Of a DNA stretch of 64,000 nucleotides, positions 34,763 to 44,161 are shown one piece after another. The notes below the pieces were generated by a model, which worked only from the letters and a program-made list of their open reading frames with translations, had not been told where the DNA came from and made no database searches. Made by a program: the position numbers and the translations under genes. The DNA lies in the NCBI GenBank assembly GCA_033063855.1, contig CP093831.1:1612001-1676000 (forward strand). Reading direction: 5' to 3'. This DNA comes from Smittia aterrima (Eukaryota > Arthropoda > Insecta > Diptera > Chironomidae). How positions within the stretch are numbered: the first letter of the stretch is position 1; each line of letters opens with the position of its first letter.

Positions 34763-36157
34763 AAAATTGGAAAACTTTTCAACAACTTTTTTGATTCATT
34801 TAAAGATCAAAATATTTATCAAACTTTAGTTTCAAAGTTTTTGATTTTCTGTGTTGAAAGTTTAACTTCGATCAAGTTAAGAAATGGAAAGAAAAAGATT
34901 TCGAAATTGTAATCTACTAAATTATCTTCAATCATGATTCTAAATAAATTTCCTTTCTAGCTCCTTGGCATTAGCATTTAATTCTATAATTTACATGATA
35001 GTTTCCATAAAATATTTCATGCACGCTTTTATTGAAATCAATTTGTCGGAATTAACAGAAAATGTCGCAATGTTTCGTAAGTCAAATTTAACCTTTAAAA
35101 AAATATGTTTACATTTCAAATAATTTACCAACAGTTTGTGTAATACGGTTAAACATCTTTGCTGCTTATTTCGCTTTGAACACAAAATGCTTCGCTGAGT
35201 TAGTTCATCGACTGAACTCAAAAAAGTTTGAAAAATTCATTTTTACTAAGAATCTTTGAAAATTTTATTTATTATTGCAGGAAAATACAAACGCGTGATA
35301 TTGCTTCGCAGCTAACAATCAAACATTGCAAACAGGAATTTAAGATTTCTGCTTTCATAATCATCGGATTATGTCTTTCTTCTCTTTCGCTTTTCAGTAT
35401 TCCCTTAATACAAGGGTTCGGAAAGAAGTTGCCGCTAAGCTTTCGCATTACATTCTTGCCACTTGAAAATGGCAGCATCTCTGAATGGACAGTTAATTAC
35501 ATTTACCAAATCTTTTCTACGTTTCTTACGATGTCAACATTTATCACATTTTCTCCCTTAACATTCCTTCTTATGAATCATTCTTGTTGGGAGATCGAAC
35601 ACACGACTTTGTTGCTAACCAAACTAAATGAAAATTCTCAAACTCGTGATTCTTTGGATTTGATCAAGTCCGTGATCATTAAAAGTTATGATGCGATCAA
35701 TTGGTTGAAAGACGTCCAGAGACTTTTTCAATTCGTTTTCTTTGTTGAGTTCTTGATTCAAGCTTTCGTCATGTGCATGAGCTTCTTCACGATTCTTGTC
35801 GATCCTTCGGGAACCTTCTCAAGCTACGCAATTTTTTTCGTTACGCTAGCGGAAATGTTTGTTTTCTGTTGGCTTGGAAGTCGAGTTACCGCTCGAATTG
35901 ACGTCTTAGTTTCGACAGCATACGAAGTCAACTGGTTCGCGATGTCTGTGAGTGAAAAGAAGAGTCTGCAACTGATTTTAGCGATGGCTCAGAACATGAA
36001 AGGATTTAATGGATTTTTTGTCGATGTCAGCATGGAAACTTTCCAAAAGGTTCGAGATTCTTATAAAACAATCAAGACAATTATTATCAAATATTTAATT
36101 ATTCAGGTTGTCGAGTTTTCTTATAAAATGCTGATGTTCTTCAAATCAATAAAATAA
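34760..36157 (+). CDS. Odorant receptor (7tm_6), array member OR6
   Basis: Five exons: 34760-34908, 34961-35076, 35135-35225, 35281-36049, 36107-36157; 391 residues, intact. Exon 3 reads IRLNIFAAYFALNTKCF, grouping it with OR7. Exon 4 has LNSKKIQTRDIAS-type opening shared with OR2, then SYDAINWLKDVQRLFQ and YEVNWFAMSVSEKKSLQ (the usual SDMKS becomes SEKKS). The last exon ends MLMFFKSIK. Mixed affinities of exon 3 (with OR7) and exon 4 (with OR2) hint at gene conversion or unequal crossing-over within the array. Confidence 0.87.
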
Positions 36158-36512
36158 ATTATTTACGCCTAAACATTAAACAAAAAAAAGTAGACTTCGT
36201 AAAATTGAATTTTAAAAATTCTCAGTGGCTAGCTTGATTGATCCAAACCAAAGTTTGATTATCAAACCAAAACATTTATTTATAGAGTTTTATACAAATA
36301 TTTCATTATTTATTAGATTATTTAGAAGAAGTCGTATAAAGTCTTTGATCATAATCGAACGAATAAATTTATTAAATAATTTATCAGTCAACCGATAAAT
36401 ATCATTTTGGTAATCAGTTTTTAATTGTCTTGTCGAGTTTTTTTAAAGCCATTAAAATATCGTTAATATCAATTTTTCTTGTGAAAGAAAGAGAAAATAT
36501 AATAAAGGATTC

Positions 36513-36544
36513 AATTGAAAGTAAGATCTTAGACAATCAGGATG
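36513..36544 (+). promoter_or_regulatory. OR7 core promoter, DPE over start codon
   Basis: Weaker Inr TCAATT with A+1 at 36513; GGATG at 36540-36544 is at +28..+32 and contains the ATG (36542). Confidence 0.45.
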
Positions 36545-37950
36545 AAAGTTGTGAATGGATTCAGCAACTTATTTGTTTTGTTTAAAGATGAAAATATTTA
36601 TCAGTTTTTAATTTCAAAGTTTTTGATTTTCTGTGTTGAAAGTTTAACTCCGATCAAGAATATCAATGGAAGGAAAAAGATTTCGAAACTGTAATCAAAG
36701 TGAATTTGCTGAAACGCTTTCGTATTGAAAATTTAATTTTCTTCTCTAGCTCTTTGGCATTAGCATTTAATTTCATAATCTACTTGATAATTATGACAAA
36801 ATATTTCATGCACGCTTTCATTGAAATCAATTTGTCGGAATTAACTGAAAACGTCGCAATGTTTCGTAAGTCAAATTTAATTTTTGAAAAAATTATGAAT
36901 TTATTTCAGTTATTTTATCAATAGTTTGCATAATACGGTTGAACATCTTTGCTTCTTATTTCGCTTTGAACGTAAAATGCTTTGCTGAGTTAGTTCATCG
37001 ATTAATTTCTAAAAAGTTTGAAAAATATATTTCTAATTAAAATATTTGGAAAATTTTATTTATTTTCGCAGGAAGTGTCAAAAGTACGATATTGCTTCGC
37101 ATCTAACGATCAGACATTGCAAACAAGAATTTAAGATTTCTGCTCTCTTAATTATCGGAACTTGTATCGGCGGTCTTTGGCTTCTAAGTATTTTCTTATT
37201 TCAAGATTTCGGGAAGAAGTTGCCGCTAAGCTTTCGCCTTTCATTCTTGCCACTTCAAAAAGGCAGCTTCGCAGAATGGACAGTCAATTACGTTCACCAA
37301 ACCATATTTTTGTTTATCGCGTTAACAACCTTTCTTACATTTTTTCCACTAACATTTCTTCTTATGAATCATTCGTGTTGGGAGATCGATCACACGATTT
37401 TGTTGCTAACCAAATTAAATGAAAAATCTCAAATTCAAAATTCTTCTAATTTGATCAAGTCTGCGATCATTAAAAGTTATGAAGCGCTCAATTGGTTGAA
37501 AGATGTTCAGAGACTTTTGCAATTTGTTTTTGTCGTTGAGTTCGCAATTCAAACTCTTATTATCTGCATGAGCTTCTTAGCAATTCTTGACAATCCTTCA
37601 GGATATTTCTCAATGTATTACCTTCTTTTTGCTTTGCTTACGGAAATGTTTGTTTTCTGTTGCCTTGGAAGTCGTGTTACCTCTCGAGTTGATGTTTTAG
37701 TTTCGACAGTATATGAAGTCAACTGGTTGTCGATGTCCCTAAGTGACATGAAAAGTGTGCAATTGATTTTAGCGATGGCGCAGAACATGAAAGGGTTTAA
37801 CGGATTATTCGCCGAGGTCAGCATGGAAACTTTTCAAAAGGTTCGAGATTCTTATAAAATAATCAACCCAATTATCGTTAAAAGTTTTTATTAATTTAGG
37901 TTATCGAACTTTCTTATAAACTTCTGATGTTCTTCAAGTCAATAAATTAA
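36542..37950 (+). CDS. Odorant receptor (7tm_6), array member OR7
   Basis: Five exons: 36542-36690, 36750-36865, 36925-37015, 37072-37840, 37900-37950; 391 residues, intact. It starts MKVVNGFSNLFVLFKDEN, diverging from the MKIGKLFSN type. Exon 4 opens KKCQKYDIASHLTIRHCKQE and later reads ILDNPSGYFSMYYLLFALL, YEVNWLSMSLSDMKSVQ. The last exon reads VIELSYKLLMFFKSIN, the VIEL variant shared only with OR8. The downstream block at 38033-38061 matches one after OR2. Confidence 0.87.
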
Positions 37951-38060
37951 ACTATTTAAGCTTGAAATTGAATGGAAACGTGTAAACTACTTAAAATTTT
38001 CTGTACCTTGTCTAACTTTAAAATAATAAATCGATAAGATGTGACAACGCACGTAGCGGT

Positions 38061-38160
38061 TTTTTAAGGATTTTTTCGTAGAAAAAACCTTATTGTGGCC
38101 ACTTTGTCTGTCTGTCCGTGTGTCCTTCTGTGCGTCAGCTCACAATCAGACGTACGGACA
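38061..38160. repeat. GTCC/GTCT-rich dispersed repeat, copy 2
   Basis: AAGGATTTTTTC-GTA-GAAAAAACCTT forms an imperfect hairpin, then TTGTGGCCACTTTGTCTGTC runs into a GTCT/GTCC stretch, ending near CAGACGTACGGAC. The core matches copy 1 at 32801-32875. It sits in the OR7-OR8 spacer. Likely a short non-autonomous element. Confidence 0.5.
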
Positions 38161-38364
38161 AATAGTTTTGGTTTACAAATTGTAAATTACAATTGATCTT
38201 AAGCAATAATTTTTGATTGATAAAAAAGTTCAGAGTAATAGTTTTATTTCCTTAATCAATTTATAATTCTGTTGTCGAGTCTTCAATATGTCATTAAAAA
38301 ATCGTTAGAATCAAATTATGATGCAATAGAGTTTCAAAACAAAAAAATAATTAAAAAAGGATTT

Positions 38365-38396
38365 AGTTGAAAGAAAAAGCCTAGACAATCAGGATG
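38365..38396 (+). promoter_or_regulatory. OR8 core promoter, DPE over start codon
   Basis: Weak Inr TTAGTT with A+1 at 38365; GGATG at 38392-38396 is at +28..+32 and contains the ATG (38394). Confidence 0.45.
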
Positions 38397-39798
38397 AAAA
38401 ATATAAAAGTTTACAATAACTTCGTTGATCTTTTTAAAGATGAAAATGTTTATCAATTTCTGATTTCAAAGTTTCTGAATTTCTGTATTGAAATTTTATC
38501 TCCGATCAAACTTATCAACGGAAGGAAAAAGATTTCGAAAATGTAATCTGCTTAATTTCCTTCAATCGCTTTTTTAATTAAGTTTGTTTTCCAGCTCTTT
38601 AGCGTTTGCCTTTCATATTATCATCTACATGACAATTATGGTAAAATATTTCATGAACGCATTCATCGATATTAATTTGTCGGATTTAACTGAAAATGTC
38701 GCAATGTTTCGTAAGTCAAATTTATTTTAATCCTAAATTTATTTATAATAATTTAAAAATAGTTTGCATACTAAAATTAAGCATCTATAAGATTTACTTC
38801 GCTTTGAACGAAGAAAGCTTCGCTAAATTAGTTCATCGGCTGAACTCAAAAAAGTTTGAAAAAAATATTTCATTTTAAATTATTTTTGTTAATTTTATTT
38901 ATTTTCACAGGAAATCGCAAAAGCATGAAATTGCTTCTCAACTAACAATCAAACATTGCAAACAGGAATTTAAGATTTCTGCTTTCTCAATCATTGGAAC
39001 AAGTCTCATGAATATTTTGATATTCAGTGTTTTCGCATTTCAGGAAAAGTTGCCAAATAGCTTTCGCCTTCCATTCTTGCCACTTGAAAATGGCAGCTTC
39101 TCTGAATGGACAGTCAATTACATTTATCAAATCTTTTTTACGTATATCGCATGGTCAACTTGGTTTGCATTTTTTCCCTTAACATTCCTTCTTATGAATC
39201 ATTCTTGTTGGGAGATCGATCACACGACTTTGTTGCTAACCAAATTAAATGAAAAATCTCAAATTCAAAATTCTTCGGAGTTGATCAAGTCCGTGATCAT
39301 TCAAAGTTATGATGCGCTCAATTGGTTGAAAGATGTCCAAAAACTTTTGCGATTCGTTTTCCTCGTTGAGTTCTCGATTCAAAGTTTCCTCATGTGCATG
39401 AGCTTCTTCACGATTCTTGTCGATTCTTCGGCAACTATCTCTAGCTTCGTACTTTTTTTGACTTTGCTAGCGGAAATGTTTTTGTTCTGCTGGCTTGGAA
39501 GTCGTGTTACCTCTCGAGTTGACGTTTTAGTTTCGACAGTATACGAAGTCAATTGGTTGTCAATGCCTGTAAGTGACATGAAGAGTCTGCAATTGATTTT
39601 AGCGATGGCTCAGAACATGAAAGGATTTAACGGATTATTCGCCGATGTCAGCATGGAAACTTTTCAAAAGGTTCGAGATTTTAAAAACTGTCCAAACATT
39701 AATCGTAAAACAATTTATTTAATTAGGTTATCGAACTTTCTTACAAACTGCTGATGTTCTTCAAGTCAATAAATAAAAATATTTGCACTTCAACTTAA
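38394..39798 (+). CDS. Odorant receptor (7tm_6), array member OR8, extended C-terminus
   Basis: Five exons: 38394-38542, 38595-38710, 38763-38853, 38911-39670, 39727-39798; 395 residues. Exon 1 (MKNIKVYNNFVDLFKDEN, LNFCIEILSPIKLING) pairs with OR3. Exon 3 has unusual Lys substitutions (LCILKLSIYKIYFAL, ESFAKLVHR). In the last exon the usual stop after KSIN is missing: AAT TAA of the paralogues reads AAT AAA here, adding KNICTST before a new TAA at 39796-39798. OR C-termini normally end soon after the last span, so the tail may be neutral or may affect folding. Otherwise intact. Confidence 0.84.
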
Positions 39799-40661
39799 AA
39801 GGAAAAATGTAATATTGATGAAAATTTCAGTACCTAGCATGAATGTGAAATTGTACACCTTTTACGTAGAAGTTTTATAAAATAATATAAAAATATATAA
39901 TTCTAAAATATTATGCAAAATGAGTAGCTCCGTTTTGAGCTCGCAAATGTTTTTAATTTTTTTTTTAATTTCAGTCGAATCGTTTGATATCGTTTAGGAA
40001 AATTTTTAAAAATTAATAAATAGATCTACTAGATTACCAGGAACAGCTTTACATTTTAAATTTTTCAATAGTGGCTGAAATAACATAAACAAAGTTTTTG
40101 ATATGGATTAAGAAATTAAATTATACAGTTTTTTTATTAACTTTTAGCTTTCACATGATTTTTTTGTGGCAACGAAAATTGAATTTCCAAGGAATATATA
40201 TAATTATATATAATTATATATAATTTTTATAAGATTTTATATATAATTATATATAATTATGTATAAAATCTTATAATTTTTCTTATAATAATATATAATT
40301 ATATATAATTATAAGATTTTGTAAATCTGTTTTTGTGAATATAAAAACTTATAAAATATTTTTTCTTATAAAATCTTATAATTATAAATAATTTTTATAA
40401 GGAACTTTTATAAGAAATTATAAGAAATTATAAGAAATTATAAATACTAAATTTTGATTGTAAAAATTTATAAAATAGTTTTTTTTTATAAAATCTTATA
40501 ATTACATATAATTTTTATAAGAAATTATGAGAAATTATAAGATTTTATAAAAAATTATAAAAAATTATAAAAAAGTTTTGGTGATTGTAAAACAAATTTG
40601 ATCTTTAAGAGTCTTATCTTTTATTCATGCTTTATGCTTTCATTTTGCATATTAATTATGA
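39799..40661. other. OR8 3' flank, largely low-complexity AT DNA
   Basis: No gene. It contains the AT-repeat block at 40185-40570 and ends at the stop of the coding-like fragment fused to the inverted receptor copy. Confidence 0.5.
40185..40570. repeat. AT-only low-complexity tract with short tandem units
   Basis: Runs of TATATAATTA (about 40195-40305) and of TAAGAAATTA, three units at 40411-40440, followed by degenerate TTATAAAA units. It lies between OR8 and the inverted receptor copy, at one junction of the local rearrangement. Confidence 0.6.
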
Positions 40662-40776
40662 TTAGACATTAGCCATTGTAGTCAAAAACTCGGCGATCGT
40701 CATTTGACCTGCTGCAACTCGTTGCACACAATCTCTTAAAGGTTCAGAAAGTCTTGAATAATCCTGAGCTATGAAG
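40662..40776 (-). other. Coding-like fragment fused to the truncated receptor copy
   Basis: On the minus strand, directly past the end of receptor homology, a frame reads FIAQDYSRLSEPLRDCVQRV then AAGQMTIAEFLTTMANV and stops at TAA (40662-40664). It looks like the end of a real soluble helical protein, not a receptor, and I do not recognise it. The receptor frame itself enters this DNA in another frame and stops at 40744. It may be a captured exon or retrocopy fragment of another gene. Confidence 0.4.
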
Positions 40777-41724
40777 CCAATTGAGCGCTTCATAACTTTT
40801 AATGATCACGGACTTGATCAAATCAGAAGAATTACGAATTCGGGAATTTTTATTTAATTTGACTAGCAACAAAGTCGTGTGATCGATCTCCCAACAAGAA
40901 TGATTCATAAGGAGGAATGTTAAGGGAAAAACTGTGAAAAAAGCTCTCATCGCGAGAAACAAAAAAAAGATCTGGTAAATGTTATTCACTGTCCTTTGGG
41001 TGATGCTGCTGTCTTCAAGGGGCAAGAACGATAGACGAAAGCTTAGCGGCAACTTCTTTCCAAAAGTTTGAAATACAAGAATACTGAAAAGCCAAAGTGC
41101 CATGAGACTTGTTCCGATAATTGCGAAGGCAGAAATCTTAAATTCCTGTTTGCAATGTTTGATTGTTAGTTGAGAAGCAATTTCATGCTTTTGTGATTTC
41201 CTGTGAAAATAAATTAAATAATCAAAGCATTTGATTTGAAATAAATTTTCTAAACTTTTTTGAAATTAAGCGTTGAACTAATTCTGCTAAGCTTTTATGG
41301 TTGAAAGCAAAATACGTAGCATAGATGCTAAGTCTTATCGTACAAACTGTTGAAATTTTTGATATATAAATATTCTGTTAAAAAAATTGAATTTGACTTA
41401 CTAAACATTGCAAAATTCTCGGTTAAGTTGTACAAATTGATTTCGATGAAAGCGTGCATAAAATATTTTATCATAATTGTCATGTAGATTAAGAGATTGA
41501 ATGCTGACGCTAAAGAGCTACAAAAAAAGGACAATATTCAATATGAAAGCGATTCAGCGAAATCCATTCTATTACAGTTTCGAAACGATTTTCCTTCCAT
41601 TTCTTAACTTGATCGGGGTTAAAATTTCAACACAGAAAATCAAAAACTTTGAAACGAAAATTTGATAAATGTTTTCATCTTCAAAAAGATCAAAGAAGCT
41701 ACTGAAAAGCTTTTTAATTTTCAT
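40777..41724 (-). pseudogene. Inverted, 3'-truncated odorant receptor copy (OR9)
   Basis: The only minus-strand receptor of the array. Exons 1-3 and the first half of exon 4 are intact and in frame: 41724-41576, 41517-41402, 41346-41256, and 41200 down to 40777. Exon 4 still reads MNHSCWEIDHTTLLL and SYEALNW, then receptor homology stops abruptly at about 40777; the remaining spans and exon 5 are missing. The frame runs on into foreign sequence and stops at 40744. A functional receptor is therefore unlikely. The exon 2 donor context reads TTTA-GTAAGT instead of TTTC. Its upstream block is present, but Inr-to-ATG spacing is one base too long and the DPE is destroyed (AGAAT). Its 5' coding exons carry no stops, so loss seems recent. 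Confidence 0.82.
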
Positions 41725-41880
41725 TCTGATTGTGTAAGATTTTAATTTCAAACTGAAGGAAGCAAAGGCATTTCCGTGTTTTTCTAAAGCTCTGATGTAA
41801 CATAATTTGATTAACGATATTTTAATTGTAATTTAAAGACTCGTCAACGACAATAATTCTAATAGAATTATACTGTTTCA

Positions 41881-41906
41881 TTTTTCGTTACATAAACGAA
41901 AAATCG
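41881..41906. repeat. Short hairpin (inverted repeat) at the rearrangement junction
   Basis: TTTTTCGTT-ACATA-AACGAAAAA is a perfect 9-bp-arm palindrome with a 5-bp loop, followed by a second CGTTACATAAA. It lies between the two opposite receptor promoter blocks. Confidence 0.45.
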
Positions 41907-41937
41907 TTACATAAATATTTAATAAATTGAATTTATG

Positions 41938-42002
41938 AAAATATCGTTAGTCACATTATGTTACATAAGAGCTTAAAAAAGCACTTGCTTCATTCAGTTC
42001 GT
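41938..42002 (+). promoter_or_regulatory. Relic receptor promoter block in opposite orientation
   Basis: ATATCGTTAGTCACATTATG then TTACATAAGAGCTTAAAAAA matches, on the opposite strand, the upstream block of the inverted copy at about 41780-41820 (about 30 of 34 aligned bases identical by eye). It ends in an Inr-like TTCAGTT (A at 41996), but no DPE or receptor exon follows. It seems to be the promoter remnant of a lost or rearranged receptor gene. Confidence 0.5.
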
Positions 42003-42387
42003 GTGGCAAATCCAATATGTTTGAATCCGAGATGTAAGTCGAGGCGGTTACTACAAACTAAACAATATATTTATTAAGATGTTAAATGATAAGCGGTTGA
42101 TTCAAGACTGAAGCTTATATGAAAATGGAATTTCCATTATGGAAGTCAAATGTTGGTGAGAGTTTGAGAGTGAGAAAGTGCGTGAGAGTAATAATGATAA
42201 AAACGTTAGTGGAGAGTTCTCTGAATTTATTCCTTAATTCTAATCTTACCATTAATAACCGTTCTTTAAATCGATAGGCTTTCCTTAATCATTTTTTAAT
42301 TCTGTTGTCGAGTCATTAAAATATCGTGAAAATCAAATTATCTTGAATTAGAACTTTATAAGAAAACGAAAATATAATAAAGGATTC

Positions 42388-42419
42388 AGTCGAAAGTAAA
42401 ATCTCAAACAGTCAGGATG
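42388..42419 (+). promoter_or_regulatory. OR10 core promoter, DPE over start codon
   Basis: TCAGTC Inr with A+1 at 42388; GGATG at 42415-42419 is at +28..+32 and contains the ATG (42417). Confidence 0.55.
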
Positions 42420-43817
42420 AAAATTGGAAAGCTTTTCAGCAACTTCGTTGATCTTTTTAAAGATGAAAATATTTACCAAACTTTAGTTTCAAAGTTTTTG
42501 ATTTTCTTTGTTGAAACTTTAACTCCGATCAAGATTATCAATGGAAGGAAAAAGATTTCAAAACAGTAATCAAAGTGATTTCGTTGAATCGTTTTCATAT
42601 TTAAATTTGAATTTCCTTCTCTAGGTTTTTGGCATTAGCGTTGAATTTCATAATCTACTTGATAATTATGACAAAATACTTTATGTACGCTTTCATCGAT
42701 GATAACGTGTACAACGTAATCGAGAATTTTGCAATGTTTCGTGAGTCAAATTCAATTGTTTAACGAATTTATTTCAAATTACTTTCCAACAGTTTGCATA
42801 ATACGTCTAAGCATCTATGCTACCTACTTTGCTTTGAACAAAGAAAGCTTCGCTGAATTGGTTCATCGATTGGATTCTAAAAAGTTTATTTTGTTTCAAA
42901 TCTCAAAATTTTGATAATTTAATTTGTTTTTGCAGGAAATCACAAAATCGTGACTTTGCTTCGCAATTAACAATCAAACATTGCAAACAGGAATTTAAAA
43001 CTTCTGTTTCCTTCATTTCCGGTTCAAGTCTTGTTGCTCTTTTGATTCTTAGCATTTTCTTAATTCAAGAGTTCGGAAAAATGTTGCCGCTAAACTTTCT
43101 CCTTCCATTTCTGCCACTCGAAAAAGGAAGCATCTCTGAATGGATAGTCAATTACATTTATCAAGTTTTTTTTACGTATCTCGCAGTTTCAACCATTACT
43201 ACATTTTTCCCCTTAACCTTCCTTCTTATGAATCATTCTTGTTGGGAGATCGATCACACAACTTTGTTGCTAACCAAATTAAATGAAAAATCTCAAATTC
43301 AAAATCCTTCTGATTTGATCAAATCTGCGATCATTAAAAGTTATGAAGCGCTCAACTGGTTGAAAGATGTCCAGAGACTTCTACAATTTGTTTTCTTTGT
43401 TGAGTTCTCGATTCAAACTATCATAATGTGCATGAGTTTCTTCACGATTCTTGCCGATCCTTCAGAAACTTTTACAACTTACGGAATTTGTATCGGTTTG
43501 CTCTCGCAAATGTTTTTGTTCTGCTGGCTTGGAAGTCGCGTTACCTCTAGAGTTGATGTTTTAGTTTCGACAGTTTATGAAGTCAACTGGTTGTCAATGC
43601 CTGTAAGTGACATGAAAAGTCTGCAATTGGTTTTAGCAATGGCTCAGAACATGAAAGGATTTAACGCATTATTCGTAGATGTCAGCATGGAAACTTTTCA
43701 AAAGGTTCGTAAATATTGTTAAGAAACATTTGAAACATTTATTTTTAAAACGATTTATTTATTCAGGTTGTCGAGTTTTCATATAAACTGCTGATGTTCT
43801 TCAGGTCTATAAATTAA
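42417..43817 (+). CDS. Odorant receptor (7tm_6), array member OR10
   Basis: Five exons: 42417-42565, 42625-42740, 42793-42883, 42936-43704, 43767-43817; 391 residues, intact. Exon 2 is the most distinctive: KYFMYAFIDDNVYNVIENFA replaces the LSDLTENVA-type loop of the other copies, so the extracellular or pore-proximal region after TM1 may bind differently. Exon 4 keeps NHSCWEIDHTTLLLTKLN and YEVNWLSMPVSDMKSLQ (Pro variant shared with OR8). It follows the inverted copy and the relic promoter. Confidence 0.87.
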
Positions 43818-44161
43818 TTATTCAAGTTCAAACTTGAAGAAAATTGTCCACCTACGTAAAATCCTCAAAACTTGCTTGAGTTTTAAATTATATTTTAATA
43901 AGATCAGAGTCGGACTTTGGAGCTGCCGGAAAAGTTTCTATTTATAAATTTCATTAAATATTTTCTTCTAAATTTACAGTTTATAACATAAGATTCGAAT
44001 TTCATTTTTGATTGCGGCTCTCAGGTCGTAAGAATTCAATAAAACACGAGAAAACTTTATAATTTGTTTTCAAGGTATCGCTTTCAAATTTTAATGTGAA
44101 CTTTTTATCGCAAAGCTTTTGAACTTATCAATCAGTTCCTTGTTAACCTTCTTCCTTAACA

